In this document: positions 1-8,482 of the stretch, in pieces
How the letters are laid out: each line of letters begins with the position of its first letter
Position numbering within the stretch: position 1 is the stretch's first letter
Translations under genes and position numbers: made by a program
Source of the DNA: Lachnospiraceae bacterium
GTDB taxonomy: Bacteria; Bacillota; Clostridia; Lachnospirales; Anaerotignaceae
Assembly: GCA_003543235.1 (NCBI GenBank)
Contig: DPJA01000039.1
Span: 196,582-260,581, forward strand
Direction: 5' to 3'
DNA length: 64,000 bases
The notes under the pieces: generated by a model
Seen by the model: only the letters and a program-made list of their open reading frames with translations
Database searches by the model: none
What the model was told of the DNA's origin: nothing

Positions 1-1046
1 AAAAGTCTGCCAAAAAACGACAACGAAAGTATAACCAAAACAGGGTGAAGCTTTACACTGCGACCAACAACTCTTGGCACAATAATCATACTGTCTATCT
101 GTTGAAGAATAATGACAATAATTCCAGCGTAAACCGCCTTTATTGGCGTACCGCTAACCAACCCTACCATAACCGATAGCACAAAGGCAACCACTGCTCC
201 TATATAGGGAATTAAATTAGAAAAGCCTGAAATAATTCCAATAATAACCGCATATTTTATGCCCGCCGCCCAAAATGAAACGATAATAAGGCTTGCCATA
301 ATAAATGCGTCTATAATTTGCCCCGTTACGTAACCGCTGAAAACGGTATTTGCATCATGGGCAAAGGTTTCAATGCCGTCGCTTGTCTTGTGGGGCAAAA
401 ATGCCCTCATAGTATCTTTAAGCCTAAAAAGAATTCTATCCTTTTCTGATAGGAAATAGAACGCAGCAACAAGACCTATAACCAAGTTCAATACCACTGT
501 GCCTACTGATGTAACTGAACCCGCAAGTATTATCACCAGATTTCTTATCCAACTGGTAACACCTCCAATCAGACTGTTTATAATTCCATTTAAGCTGCTT
601 AAAATACCCATGGCACTAAGGGACCTTTGGAGTGATAACAACATCTCACTAATCCCCTGTAAATACCAATTAAGAACATCGGCAAACTGTAGTACATCTG
701 TTTCACCTAAATTAGATACCATAAGTCTTATTCCCACACCAATGAAGGCAAATACAATAATATACGTAATTGCAGTGCCTTTTGTACGTTTAACAAAGCC
801 ATCTGTTTTATGCTTTTTGTTAAATCGTTTATCAAAAAACTCTACCATTGGGTCGAACAAAAAAGCCGCTACAATGCCTATAATTAATGGTGCTGACACA
901 CTAAAAAGCTTGTGAAAAAACTCCTTTATAGACAATGCTACATACCCAAATCTTCCCACACCCATAACGACGGCAAAAATCACAAGTACCGTAACAACAA
1001 CGTGAAATGAAATTTTAATATACTTTCTATCCCATGGCAGTTTCAT
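1..1046 (-). CDS. AI-2E family transporter (partial, runs off the left end)
   Basis: About 348 codons are present, beginning with an ATG at 1046 (MKLPWDRKYIKI); the C-terminus lies outside the window. The protein is a polytopic membrane protein of the AI-2E/PerM (former DUF20) exporter family. The family resemblance is clearest towards the window edge, where a GFSNLIPYIGA stretch is followed by a QQIDSMIIVPRVVG stretch, the most conserved part of the family. The N-terminal helix (about residues 11-25) and the segment PIIGIIAGFLFDP also fit. Substrates of most family members are unknown, so AI-2 export should not be assumed even though luxS occurs elsewhere in this window. The next gene on the same strand, pepD, ends 13 bases upstream of this start, so the two may be co-transcribed. 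Confidence 0.85.
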   Translation of the reverse strand, partial: MKLPWDRKYIKISFHVVVTVLVIFAVVMGVGRFGYVALSIKEFFHKLFSVSAPLIIGIVAAFLFDPMVEFFDKRFNKKHKTDGFVKRTKGTAITYIIVFAFIGVGIRLMVSNLGETDVLQFADVLNWYLQGISEMLLSLQRSLSAMGILSSLNGIINSLIGGVTSWIRNLVIILAGSVTSVGTVVLNLVIGLVAAFYFLSEKDRILFRLKDTMRAFLPHKTSDGIETFAHDANTVFSGYVTGQIIDAFIMASLIIVSFWAAGIKYAVIIGIISGFSNLIPYIGAVVAFVLSVMVGLVSGTPIKAVYAGIIVIILQQIDSMIIVPRVVGRSVKLHPVLVILSLSFFGRL

Positions 1047-1058
1047 TTAAAATCACCT

Positions 1059-2516
1059 TTATCTCAAATTTTTAAGTATCTCTTTTAGATATTCCCATGT
1101 ACGATTTGTAGAAGATATACTTAGCCTTTCATCAGGCGTATGCACATCTGCCATGTCAGGACCTATGGATACCATATCGCAACCATCCAACTTCTCGCTA
1201 AAAAGACCACACTCAAGACCTGCGTGTATAGCATCAATTTTTGCATCCTTGCCAAACATATTTTTGTAGGACTCCTTAAGCACCTCTCTAAGCCTTGAAT
1301 TTGGGTTATATTCCCATGCAGGATATTCCGCCCTTGTGGTAAATTCTGCACCCGCAAGCATTGCAATAGTTTTCATCTCATCACATATAAGCTCCTTGCG
1401 TGTAGCAACAGAGCTTCGTGTGGCACAAGTAAAGCTTATTTCATCCTGCAATGTACGTACTATACCAATATTATTTGAGCTTTCAACAAGTCCATCTATA
1501 TCTTTACTCATGGTTTTTACTCCGTAAGGAATAAGCATAAGCACTGCAATAGCTCTCTGTGCTGAAACTACTGAAAAAACATACTTAGGTGGTATTTTCA
1601 ATTGCTCCACCGTAACCTCAATGCTTTCTTCAATGCCATGGTATTCCTTTGAACACATCTCATTAAAGGCTTTGCATAATCCAGCAATCACGCCACAGTC
1701 TTGGTCTGAACAGCTTACAACAGTTTCCGACTCACGAGGAATAGCGTTGTCCATATTTCCACCGTTAATTTCGCTTATCTTCAACTGAACCTCTTCTACA
1801 AGGTTATTTAACAGCCTGCCCATAAGTTTGTTGGCATTTGCTCTATGCAAATGAATGTCTGAACCAGAGTGACCACCCTTTAATCCTTTAATTGTTATTT
1901 TAAATGCCGTTTGACCCGACCTTGCTATTTCCCAAACAATAGGTACAGTTATTTTAGCCCTTAGACCACCAGCACAGCAAGTAAGAATATGCCCTTCTTC
2001 CTCACTGTCAAGATTTATAAGCTGTCTGCCTTGTAAAATGCTATAATCAAGACTTCTGGCACCATTCATTCCCGCCTCTTCATCGGAAGTAAACACTGCC
2101 TCAATTGGTGGGTGTGCAATTGTTTTGCTTTTTAACACCGCCATCATATATGCCACCGCAATGCCATTATCTGCACCAAGGGTAGTGCCGTCGGCTGTTA
2201 TAAAATCTCCATCTATTTTAAGGTTGATACCATCTTTCATAAAATCATGATTAACATTGGCATTTTTTTCGCACACCATATCTATATGCCCCTGCAAAAT
2301 TACTGGTTTTGAATTTTCATAACCCTCTGTACCGTTTTTTTTCACAACCACGTTATATGCTTCATCTTGATACACAAAAAGGTCCTGGGCTTTGGCAGTA
2401 GCTGCTATATAGTCACTGATAGCTTTTTCGTTACTGCTTCCTCTAGGAATTTTGCTGATTTCTTCAAATATTTCAAGTACCTCTTTTGGTTCTAGTCCTT
2501 TTATAGTTTTCATCAT
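1059..2516 (-). CDS. pepD: Aminoacyl-histidine dipeptidase (M20 family, PepD type)
   Basis: This 485-residue cytosolic metallopeptidase of clan MH hydrolyses dipeptides such as carnosine-type Xaa-His. Metal-ligand motifs of the M20 family are visible: GHIDMV with His77 and Asp79, GADNGIA with Asp116, and SDEEAG with the catalytic and ligand glutamates near 146-147. A second DSEEEG segment follows near residue 170. The length is typical for PepD. The start is ATG at 2516; a second ATG follows directly. The gene stands upstream of the AI-2E permease with only 12 bases between them. The family is secure; the preferred substrate is inferred from family membership only. Confidence 0.93.
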   Translation of the reverse strand: MMKTIKGLEPKEVLEIFEEISKIPRGSSNEKAISDYIAATAKAQDLFVYQDEAYNVVVKKNGTEGYENSKPVILQGHIDMVCEKNANVNHDFMKDGINLKIDGDFITADGTTLGADNGIAVAYMMAVLKSKTIAHPPIEAVFTSDEEAGMNGARSLDYSILQGRQLINLDSEEEGHILTCCAGGLRAKITVPIVWEIARSGQTAFKITIKGLKGGHSGSDIHLHRANANKLMGRLLNNLVEEVQLKISEINGGNMDNAIPRESETVVSCSDQDCGVIAGLCKAFNEMCSKEYHGIEESIEVTVEQLKIPPKYVFSVVSAQRAIAVLMLIPYGVKTMSKDIDGLVESSNNIGIVRTLQDEISFTCATRSSVATRKELICDEMKTIAMLAGAEFTTRAEYPAWEYNPNSRLREVLKESYKNMFGKDAKIDAIHAGLECGLFSEKLDGCDMVSIGPDMADVHTPDERLSISSTNRTWEYLKEILKNLR

Positions 2517-2582
2517 AATTCCTCCCTTACAATATAGTATCCCCGTTTAACTATATGTATTCACACATAAAATATAAAGAAA

Positions 2583-2648
2583 ACCGCGGGCAATTGCCAC
2601 CTCTCTTAACGCCCTTAAAAGGCATAGGTGTGGGCAACGCACCACGGT
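2583..2648 (-). terminator. Long imperfect hairpin, probable terminator
   Basis: On the minus strand an outer stem (ACCGTGG with CCGCGGT, one mismatch) encloses a GTTGCC..ACCT / AGGTGGCAAT stem and an inner GCC/GGC stem. TTTTCTTT follows on the minus strand. It lies just past the stop codon of the DUF711 gene. Confidence 0.6.
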
Positions 2649-2685
2649 CTTATACTATCTATGTTAGAAACTTTGCGAAAAAGTT

Positions 2686-4044
2686 CTAGTTCTTAAAACT
2701 GTGTATAGGTGCTGGCATTCTTCCGCCACGATTAATAAAATCTGCACAGCTAAATTTGTTTACAGGCATAATTGGTGCATATCCAAGTAAACCTCCAAAT
2801 TCAACCATCTCGCCAACTCCCTTTCCAATAACTGGAATAAGACGCACGGCAGTTGTTTTATTGTTAATCATACCAATAGCTGCTTCGTCTGCAATAATAC
2901 CAGATATAGTGGTTGCTGGTGTATCTCCAGGTATGGCAATCATATCTAAACCAACTGAGCATACACAAGTCATCGCTTCAAGTTTTTCTAAAGTAAGTGA
3001 CCCACAAAGTGCAGCTTGAATCATTCCATTATCCTCACTTACAGGTATAAATGCACCACTTAAACCGCCTACATAACTGCTTGCCATAACTCCGCCTTTT
3101 TTAACATTGTCATTAAGCATAGCAAGTGCCGCTGTAGTGCCAGGTGCACCTGCCTCCTGCAAGCCCATCTCCTGAAAAATTTCGGCAATACTATCGCCAA
3201 TAGCAGGTGTTGGTGCAAGAGATAAGTCAATTATACCAAAAGGTACTCCAAGACGTTTTGATGCTTCCTGTGCAACAAGCTGACCAACACGTGTAATTTT
3301 AAATGCAGTCTTTTTAATAGTTTCGCATAAGGTTTCAAAATCTTCCCCACGACACTCTTCAAGGGCTTTTTTAACAACACCAGGTCCACTAACACCTACA
3401 TTAATAACGCAATCCTTCTCGCCTACACCGTGGAACGCACCTGCCATAAATGGGTTGTCCTCAACAGCATTGCAGAATATAACAAGCTTTGCACAGCCAA
3501 GGCAATTGTTATCCTTAGTTGCCTGTGCCGTTTCAAGAGTAATTTCACCCATACGCTTTACTGCATCCATGTCCAAACCATTGCGTGATGTACCAATGTT
3601 TACAGATGAACAAACAATGTCGGTTTCGCTAAGTGCCTGTGGAATTGAGTTAATAAGTGCCAAATCACTTGGTGTACAGCCTTTATGCACAAGGGCTGAA
3701 AAACCACCAATAAAATTAACACCAACAGCCTTTGCTGCTTTATCCAATGTTTTGGCAATAGACACATAGTTTGTTTCCCTGCAGCCTGCCGCCGCAATGG
3801 CAATTGGTGTAACAGATATACGTTTGTTTACAATTGGAATACCAAACTGCTTTTCAAGTTCGTTTCCAACCTTAACCAAATCTTTTGCACAGGTAGTAAT
3901 TTTGTTATATATCTTTTCGTTAAATTTATTGATGTCAGCGTCTGCACAATCTAAAAGGCTTATGCCCATAGTTATTGTACGAACATCCAAATTTGCTTCC
4001 TGAATCATTTTATTTGTTTCCAAAATTTCTCTCTTAGAAATCAT
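2686..4044 (-). CDS. UPF0210 / DUF711 family protein
   Basis: The protein has 452 residues if translation starts at the ATG at 4044 (MISKREILETNKM), which sits six bases after a CAGGAGG ribosome binding site. An upstream in-frame codon would add 25 residues but has no comparable site and overlaps the preceding gene. The sequence matches the UPF0210 (DUF711) family, which is glycine- and alanine-rich and predicted cytosolic. The conserved SGPGVVKKAL and LSLAPTPAIGDSIA segments are present. The biochemical function is not established. The gene immediately upstream (ends at 4064) encodes an ACT-domain protein of UPF0237. That pair is conserved in Firmicutes, which suggests the ACT protein senses a small ligand for this protein. 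A long hairpin lies downstream. Confidence 0.9.
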   Translation of the reverse strand: MISKREILETNKMIQEANLDVRTITMGISLLDCADADINKFNEKIYNKITTCAKDLVKVGNELEKQFGIPIVNKRISVTPIAIAAAGCRETNYVSIAKTLDKAAKAVGVNFIGGFSALVHKGCTPSDLALINSIPQALSETDIVCSSVNIGTSRNGLDMDAVKRMGEITLETAQATKDNNCLGCAKLVIFCNAVEDNPFMAGAFHGVGEKDCVINVGVSGPGVVKKALEECRGEDFETLCETIKKTAFKITRVGQLVAQEASKRLGVPFGIIDLSLAPTPAIGDSIAEIFQEMGLQEAGAPGTTAALAMLNDNVKKGGVMASSYVGGLSGAFIPVSEDNGMIQAALCGSLTLEKLEAMTCVCSVGLDMIAIPGDTPATTISGIIADEAAIGMINNKTTAVRLIPVIGKGVGEMVEFGGLLGYAPIMPVNKFSCADFINRGGRMPAPIHSFKN

Positions 4045-4063
4045 TACGCCGTTCCTCCTGTTT

Positions 4064-4333
4064 TTAGATTCTGTGCATACTGTCAAAAATAGCCTCATGC
4101 TGAATTTTAATTTCAACACCTATTTCCTTGCCTAAATCGTTAAGACCCTGATAAATCTCCTCAAAAGAAATCCCGCTGTTTTCCATATCAACAATCATCA
4201 TCATGTTAAAATATCCCTGAACAATAGTCTGAGAAATATCAAGAATATTGATGCCTTGCTCTGAAAGATACACACAAACCTTTGCAATAATACCAACCTT
4301 ATCTTTTCCTAAAACAGTAATTATACCATTCAT
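4064..4333 (-). CDS. ACT domain protein (UPF0237 family)
   Basis: This 89-residue protein consists of a single ACT domain. It opens with MNGIITVLGKDKVGIIAKV, the usual first strand and helix of UPF0237, and continues with NILDISQTIVQGYFNMMMIV. ACT domains bind small ligands such as amino acids and usually dimerise. A ribosome binding site (AGGAGG) lies just upstream. The gene is 19 bases from the DUF711 gene start, so they form a two-gene operon. The regulatory role is inferred from the domain only. Confidence 0.88.
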   Translation of the reverse strand: MNGIITVLGKDKVGIIAKVCVYLSEQGINILDISQTIVQGYFNMMMIVDMENSGISFEEIYQGLNDLGKEIGVEIKIQHEAIFDSMHRI

Positions 4334-4555
4334 CTTTACTTCCTCCTATTTAATACCTATTTGTTTAATTCATATAACTTTCCCTATTCTATATTATACA
4401 TAATGTTTAGCACACCCGCAATAACAAAAAGCTACAAAAAAACTATATTCTTAACCTGTCGTATGTTTATTTTGTTTAATAAGTTAAAGCAATAAAGTGC
4501 TTTTTGCATTTCAGGGATTTTTTCTCTGAAGCTTGGGATATTATTTTTAAAAAAA

Positions 4556-4590
4556 TCAAAGAGCAATTGTATCATACAATCGCTCTTTCA
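4556..4590 (-). terminator. Rho-independent terminator of the riboflavin operon
   Basis: On the minus strand AAAGAGCGATTGTAT pairs with ATACAATTGCTCTTT around a 2-3 base loop, and GATTTTTTT follows. It begins about 30 bases after the ribH stop codon. Confidence 0.85.
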
Positions 4591-4619
4591 ATATTTATTA
4601 TTTCATATTTTGTTGAATT

Positions 4620-5087
4620 TTATTTCTCTATTTCATTTATAAGATTAACCATTTCTACTGCTGAAAGAGCACAATCATAGCCTTTGTTACCAGCCTTTGT
4701 ACCGGCACGTTCAATTGCCTGTTCAATATTTTCTGTTGTTAGCACACCAAACATTACAGGTATATCACTTTCAAGTGTAACGTGTGCAATACCTTTTGAC
4801 ACCTCGCTGCATACATAGTCATAATGAGTTGTTGAACCACGAATTACTGCTCCAAGGCATATAACTGCATCATATTTTTTGCTTTTTGCCATTTTTGAGG
4901 CAATAAGTGGAATTTCAAATGCACCAGGCACCCAAGCAATTTCTATATCTTCTTCAGCTACACCATGACGTTTAAGTCCATCCATTGCACCGCCTAAAAG
5001 CTTTGAAACAATAAACTCGTTAAACCTTGCACAAATAATACCTACCTTCATTTTTTTGCTTACCATGCTGCCTTCATAAATTTTCAT
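4620..5087 (-). CDS. ribH: 6,7-dimethyl-8-ribityllumazine synthase
   Basis: This 155-residue enzyme condenses 5-amino-6-ribitylamino-uracil with 3,4-dihydroxy-2-butanone 4-phosphate, the penultimate step of riboflavin synthesis. Recognisable family segments are GIICARFNEFIVSKLL (substrate binding), WVPGAFEIPL, CLGAVIRGSTTHYDYVC, and GVLTTENIEQA. It is a capsid-forming cytosolic enzyme in its family. It is the last gene of the ribD-ribE-ribBA-ribH operon, 45 bases after ribBA, and is followed by a strong terminator. Regulation should be by the FMN riboswitch upstream of ribD. Confidence 0.96.
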   Translation of the reverse strand: MKIYEGSMVSKKMKVGIICARFNEFIVSKLLGGAMDGLKRHGVAEEDIEIAWVPGAFEIPLIASKMAKSKKYDAVICLGAVIRGSTTHYDYVCSEVSKGIAHVTLESDIPVMFGVLTTENIEQAIERAGTKAGNKGYDCALSAVEMVNLINEIEK

Positions 5088-5132
5088 TATAATATCTCTC
5101 CTTATTATATTAGTTTTTCAATTTTAAAAGTA

Positions 5133-6332
5133 TTAGTAGTTCAAAATATGTCCCATTTTGTCTTGCTTTGTTTTAAGATAGAATACATCAAATGGTGTTG
5201 CCTCTATCTGAACAGGTACACGCTCTGCAACATTAATGCCGTATTTAGTCAACTGGTTAACCTTGTCAGGATTGTTTGTAATAAGCTTTAAGGTATCAAT
5301 GCCTAAATCTCTAAGCATTTGAGCCGCTGTGGAATAATCCCTCATATCCTCATCAAAACCAAGCTCAAGGTTAGCCTCAACAGTGTCCAAGCCCTTATCT
5401 TGTAATGCGTAAGCCTTAAGCTTATTTATAAGACCAATTCCACGGCCTTCCTGACGCATATACAAAAGCACTCCTCGTCCCTCTTTTTCAATCATCTTCA
5501 TTGATGCCTCATACTGCTCACCACAATCGCAACGAGCTGAACCTAAAGCATCCCCTGTAAGGCACTCTGAATGTACTCTGCAAAGCACAGGTTCTTTTCC
5601 GCTTATATCTCCCTTAACAAGGGCAATATGGTGTTCACCATTTACTTTATTTTCAAACCCATAAACCGTAAACTCACCATAGTGGGTAGGTAACTTAGCT
5701 TCAACCACTCTTTCAACCTGTTTTTCTTTAATCTTACGGTACTCCTGTAACGCCTTAATTGTAATGAATTTAAGGTCATATTCAACTGCAAGTTTTTCAA
5801 GCTCAGGTGTACGCATCATGTATCCGTCATCAGCCATAATTTCGCAGCAAAGACCACATTCCTTAAGGCCTGCAAGGTGCATTAAATCCACAGTAGCCTC
5901 GGTATGTCCGTTTCTCTCTAAAACACCATTTTCTCTGGATAAAAGAGGAAACATATGCCCTGGGCGACGGAAATCTTCTGGCTTCGCATCATCAGCAACA
6001 CATTTAATAGCTGTTATTGAGCGTTCTGCCGCAGAAATGCCTGTTGTTGTATCAATATGGTCAATAGATACTGTAAAAGCTGTAGAATGGTTATCTGTGT
6101 TATTGTCAACCATTTGACCAAGACCTAATTTTTCAGTAAGGTCTTTGCCCATTGGCATACATATAAGACCTTTAGCCTTGCTTGCCATAAAGTTTATGTT
6201 TTCAGTAGTGGCAAACTCTGCGGCACAAATCATATCGCCCTCGTTTTCCCTATCTTCGTCGTCTGTCACCAATATAATTTTACCTGCTCTTAATTCTTCT
6301 AAAGCTTCATCTATTGTGTTGTATTCAAACAT
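5133..6332 (-). CDS. ribBA: Bifunctional 3,4-DHBP synthase / GTP cyclohydrolase II
   Basis: This 399-residue fusion supplies both precursors of the riboflavin pathway. The N-terminal half (about 1-200) is 3,4-dihydroxy-2-butanone 4-phosphate synthase, with the acidic loop TDDEDRENEGD at residues 23-33. The C-terminal half (about 205-399) is GTP cyclohydrolase II, with the zinc-binding cysteines in SECLTGDALGSARCDCGEQ and the GTP-binding MRQEGRGIGL motif. The length is normal for RibBA. The gene lies 17 bases downstream of ribE, in the same operon. Confidence 0.97.
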   Translation of the reverse strand: MFEYNTIDEALEELRAGKIILVTDDEDRENEGDMICAAEFATTENINFMASKAKGLICMPMGKDLTEKLGLGQMVDNNTDNHSTAFTVSIDHIDTTTGISAAERSITAIKCVADDAKPEDFRRPGHMFPLLSRENGVLERNGHTEATVDLMHLAGLKECGLCCEIMADDGYMMRTPELEKLAVEYDLKFITIKALQEYRKIKEKQVERVVEAKLPTHYGEFTVYGFENKVNGEHHIALVKGDISGKEPVLCRVHSECLTGDALGSARCDCGEQYEASMKMIEKEGRGVLLYMRQEGRGIGLINKLKAYALQDKGLDTVEANLELGFDEDMRDYSTAAQMLRDLGIDTLKLITNNPDKVNQLTKYGINVAERVPVQIEATPFDVFYLKTKQDKMGHILNY

Positions 6333-6349
6333 CTCAATTCCTCCTTATA

Positions 6350-6997
6350 TTAAAATCCATATTGTGATAAAAAATCACGGGTTATTTTGCTATCCTTTTT
6401 TCCCGCCGATGGTTGACCTAAAAGTCGCTCCACATATTTGCCTATTACATCGTTTTCAAGATTTACTATATCCCCAACGCCTTTATCTAAAAGAGTTGTG
6501 CTTATTGCCGTATGAGGAATAACCGATACTGAAAAGCTTACCCCAGTTACCTCTGTAACCGTAAGGCTTATTCCATCAATGGTTATAGAGCCTTTTTCAA
6601 CTATTAAATGCAATATATCTTCCGACGTATTAATGGTTATCCATACCGCATTGTCGTCCTTTTTCTTTCCGCTTATAACACCTGTTCCGTCAATATGACC
6701 CGACACTATGTGTCCGCCAAAACGTCCCTCAGCCGCCATAGCACGCTCCATATTCACAGTACTTCCTGTGGTAAGGCTGCCTAAACTACTTCTTTTTAGG
6801 GTTTCGTGCATAACATCTGCCATAAATGTGTTGCCAGCAATTTCACTTGCCGTAAGACAAACTCCGTTAATTGCAACACTGTCACCCAGCTTTAGGTCGC
6901 TAAAAATGATGTTTCCCTCTATAGTAAGGCGAGATGATGCCGTGCCTTTTTTAATAGCTTTAATTTTGCCTTTTTCTTCAACTATGCCCGTAAACAT
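6350..6997 (-). CDS. ribE: Riboflavin synthase, alpha chain
   Basis: The 215-residue protein starts at the ATG at 6997 (MFTGIVEEKG, the invariant start of the family). An upstream in-frame start would lie deep inside ribD. It dismutates two molecules of dimethyl-ribityllumazine into riboflavin and the pyrimidine precursor. Two lumazine-binding repeats are visible, the first carrying NGVCLTA and the second carrying DGISLTV. The gene overlaps the end of ribD by 20 bases, which suggests translational coupling; a GAAAGGAG site lies inside ribD just ahead of the start. Confidence 0.96.
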   Translation of the reverse strand: MFTGIVEEKGKIKAIKKGTASSRLTIEGNIIFSDLKLGDSVAINGVCLTASEIAGNTFMADVMHETLKRSSLGSLTTGSTVNMERAMAAEGRFGGHIVSGHIDGTGVISGKKKDDNAVWITINTSEDILHLIVEKGSITIDGISLTVTEVTGVSFSVSVIPHTAISTTLLDKGVGDIVNLENDVIGKYVERLLGQPSAGKKDSKITRDFLSQYGF

Positions 6998-8093
6998 CTG
7001 CCGCTCCTTTCTTTTTATAATATTCCAAAAGCACATCGTCACCAATTAGTGTAACCTTTGGCTTTTCAAAATAATATCCCATATCAACTTCCTCAACGCC
7101 TTCACCCTCAACAGGAGTTTTTGCATCACGTCCACCAAATATTTTTGGAGCTATATAAACCTCAGCCTTATGAACCAATCCGCTTTTAATTGCACTGAAA
7201 TTAAGTACTCCTCCGCCTTCTAAAAACACGCTGTCTATATTTTTTCCCGCCAAATATTTCATTGTTTCCCTAAGGCTTACATGACCATCCTCTTGAGGAA
7301 GAACTTTCACTTCACAGCCTTTGTTTTTAAGTATAACCATTTTTTCGTCATCTACAAAGCTGCATACAATAATTGTGGGTACATCCTTTGCTGTTTCAAC
7401 TATTTTACTGCTAAGAGGAATACTAAGGTTTGTATCACATACAACTCTAATTGGATTTCTTCCTCCCTCAGTTCGACAGGTTAAAAGAGGGTCATCTGTA
7501 CAAACTGTGCCTACGCCAACCATAATTGACGAATACCGATTACGGCTTTCTTGTACTGCTTGTCTTGCTTTTTCGCCTGTAATCCATTGAGATTTACCTG
7601 TATACGTTGCAATTTTGCCATCCATAGTCATTGCATATTTCATTGCCACAAATGGCATATTTGTTGTTATATAATGAAAAAACACGTCATTCATTTGGTC
7701 GCATTCTTCTTGAAGTACGCCCTCAACCACCTCGATGCCGGCGTTCTTCAAAATTTCTATTCCCTTGCCTGCCACCTTTGGGTTTGGGTCTTTAGAACCT
7801 ATAACCACTCTTGCTATTTTGTTTTCTATAATAGCCTGAGTACATGGTGGTGTTTTGCCGTAGTGACAACAGGGTTCAAGGGTTACAAATATCGTCGCAT
7901 CTTCTGCACTTTCACTGCAATTGGCTATAGCATTTCTTTCAGCGTGAAGCTCTCCATATTTTTCATGGTATCCTTCACCTATTATTTTTCCGTTCTTTAC
8001 TATCACTGCACCTACTAAAGGATTTGGATTAACATGACCTTTTCCCTTTTTGGCTAGTTCAATGGCACGGTGCATAAAAAAATCAAAATCCAT
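6978..8093 (-). CDS. ribD: Bifunctional riboflavin deaminase / reductase
   Basis: This 371-residue enzyme performs the second and third steps of riboflavin synthesis. The N-terminal deaminase domain (about 1-145) has the zinc motif HAERNA (His50, Glu52) and the PCCHYGKTPPC segment with Cys75 and Cys84 as ligands. The C-terminal reductase domain (about 147-365) begins at PFVAMKYAMTMDGKIA and ends with the FLEGGGVLNFSAI nucleotide-binding segment. A GGAG site lies 9 bases ahead of the ATG at 8093. It is the first gene of the operon, downstream of the FMN riboswitch and two terminator hairpins. Confidence 0.97.
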   Translation of the reverse strand: MDFDFFMHRAIELAKKGKGHVNPNPLVGAVIVKNGKIIGEGYHEKYGELHAERNAIANCSESAEDATIFVTLEPCCHYGKTPPCTQAIIENKIARVVIGSKDPNPKVAGKGIEILKNAGIEVVEGVLQEECDQMNDVFFHYITTNMPFVAMKYAMTMDGKIATYTGKSQWITGEKARQAVQESRNRYSSIMVGVGTVCTDDPLLTCRTEGGRNPIRVVCDTNLSIPLSSKIVETAKDVPTIIVCSFVDDEKMVILKNKGCEVKVLPQEDGHVSLRETMKYLAGKNIDSVFLEGGGVLNFSAIKSGLVHKAEVYIAPKIFGGRDAKTPVEGEGVEEVDMGYYFEKPKVTLIGDDVLLEYYKKKGAADVYGHS

Positions 8094-8113
8094 ATGCTCA
8101 TCTCCAAATTATA

Positions 8114-8148
8114 ATAAAAAAGCCCTTAAGAAAAATATTCTCAGGGCT
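8114..8148 (-). terminator. Second terminator-like hairpin ahead of ribD
   Basis: On the minus strand AGCCCTGAG and CTTAAGGGCT form a stem with an AT-rich loop, and TTTTTTATTATAA follows immediately. It lies between the riboswitch terminator and the ribD ribosome binding site. Confidence 0.6.
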
Positions 8149-8180
8149 GTAAATACAAAATCAATATGCTTATACCTTGA

Positions 8181-8221
8181 TAAATAAAAACGCTCTGAAA
8201 TGTAGCTAAACATTTCAGAGC
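8181..8221 (-). terminator. Riboswitch expression-platform terminator
   Basis: A perfect 11-base-pair stem (GCTCTGAAATG with CATTTCAGAGC, 8-base loop) is followed on the minus strand by GTTTTTATTTA. It starts about 30 bases after the FMN aptamer and about 90 bases before ribD. This fits transcription attenuation when FMN is bound. Confidence 0.88.
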
Positions 8222-8252
8222 ATGAAAATATCATGTAAAAACACAATCAATT

Positions 8253-8359
8253 ATCTTCTTTTATCCAGACTGTACTGTCGGCCTCGGAATTACACCGAAT
8301 CATGCCTTGCGGCTCGTGGGCTATACCACCGGTGGGGAATTACGCCCCGCCCTGAAGAC
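8253..8359 (-). promoter_or_regulatory. FMN riboswitch (RFN element)
   Basis: Read on the minus strand, the hallmark blocks of the RFN element occur in order: GTCTTCAGGGC, GTAATTCCCCACCGGTGGTA, AGCCCACGAGC, GATTCGGTGTAATTCCGAGG, CCGACAGTACAGTCTGGAT, and the closing GAAGAT. The terminal stem is made by GTCTTC with GAAGAT. The aptamer binds FMN and in this arrangement should turn off the downstream rib operon by termination. Confidence 0.96.
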
Positions 8360-8482
8360 TTACTATTCAATTCTTGGACAGTATATCACATTATTATTTC
8401 AAATTCAATGGTAATTTGTACAAAAAACACTATAAATTAATGTTCAACTTTCACGATTCGACCTGTTTATTTGACCTATGTT

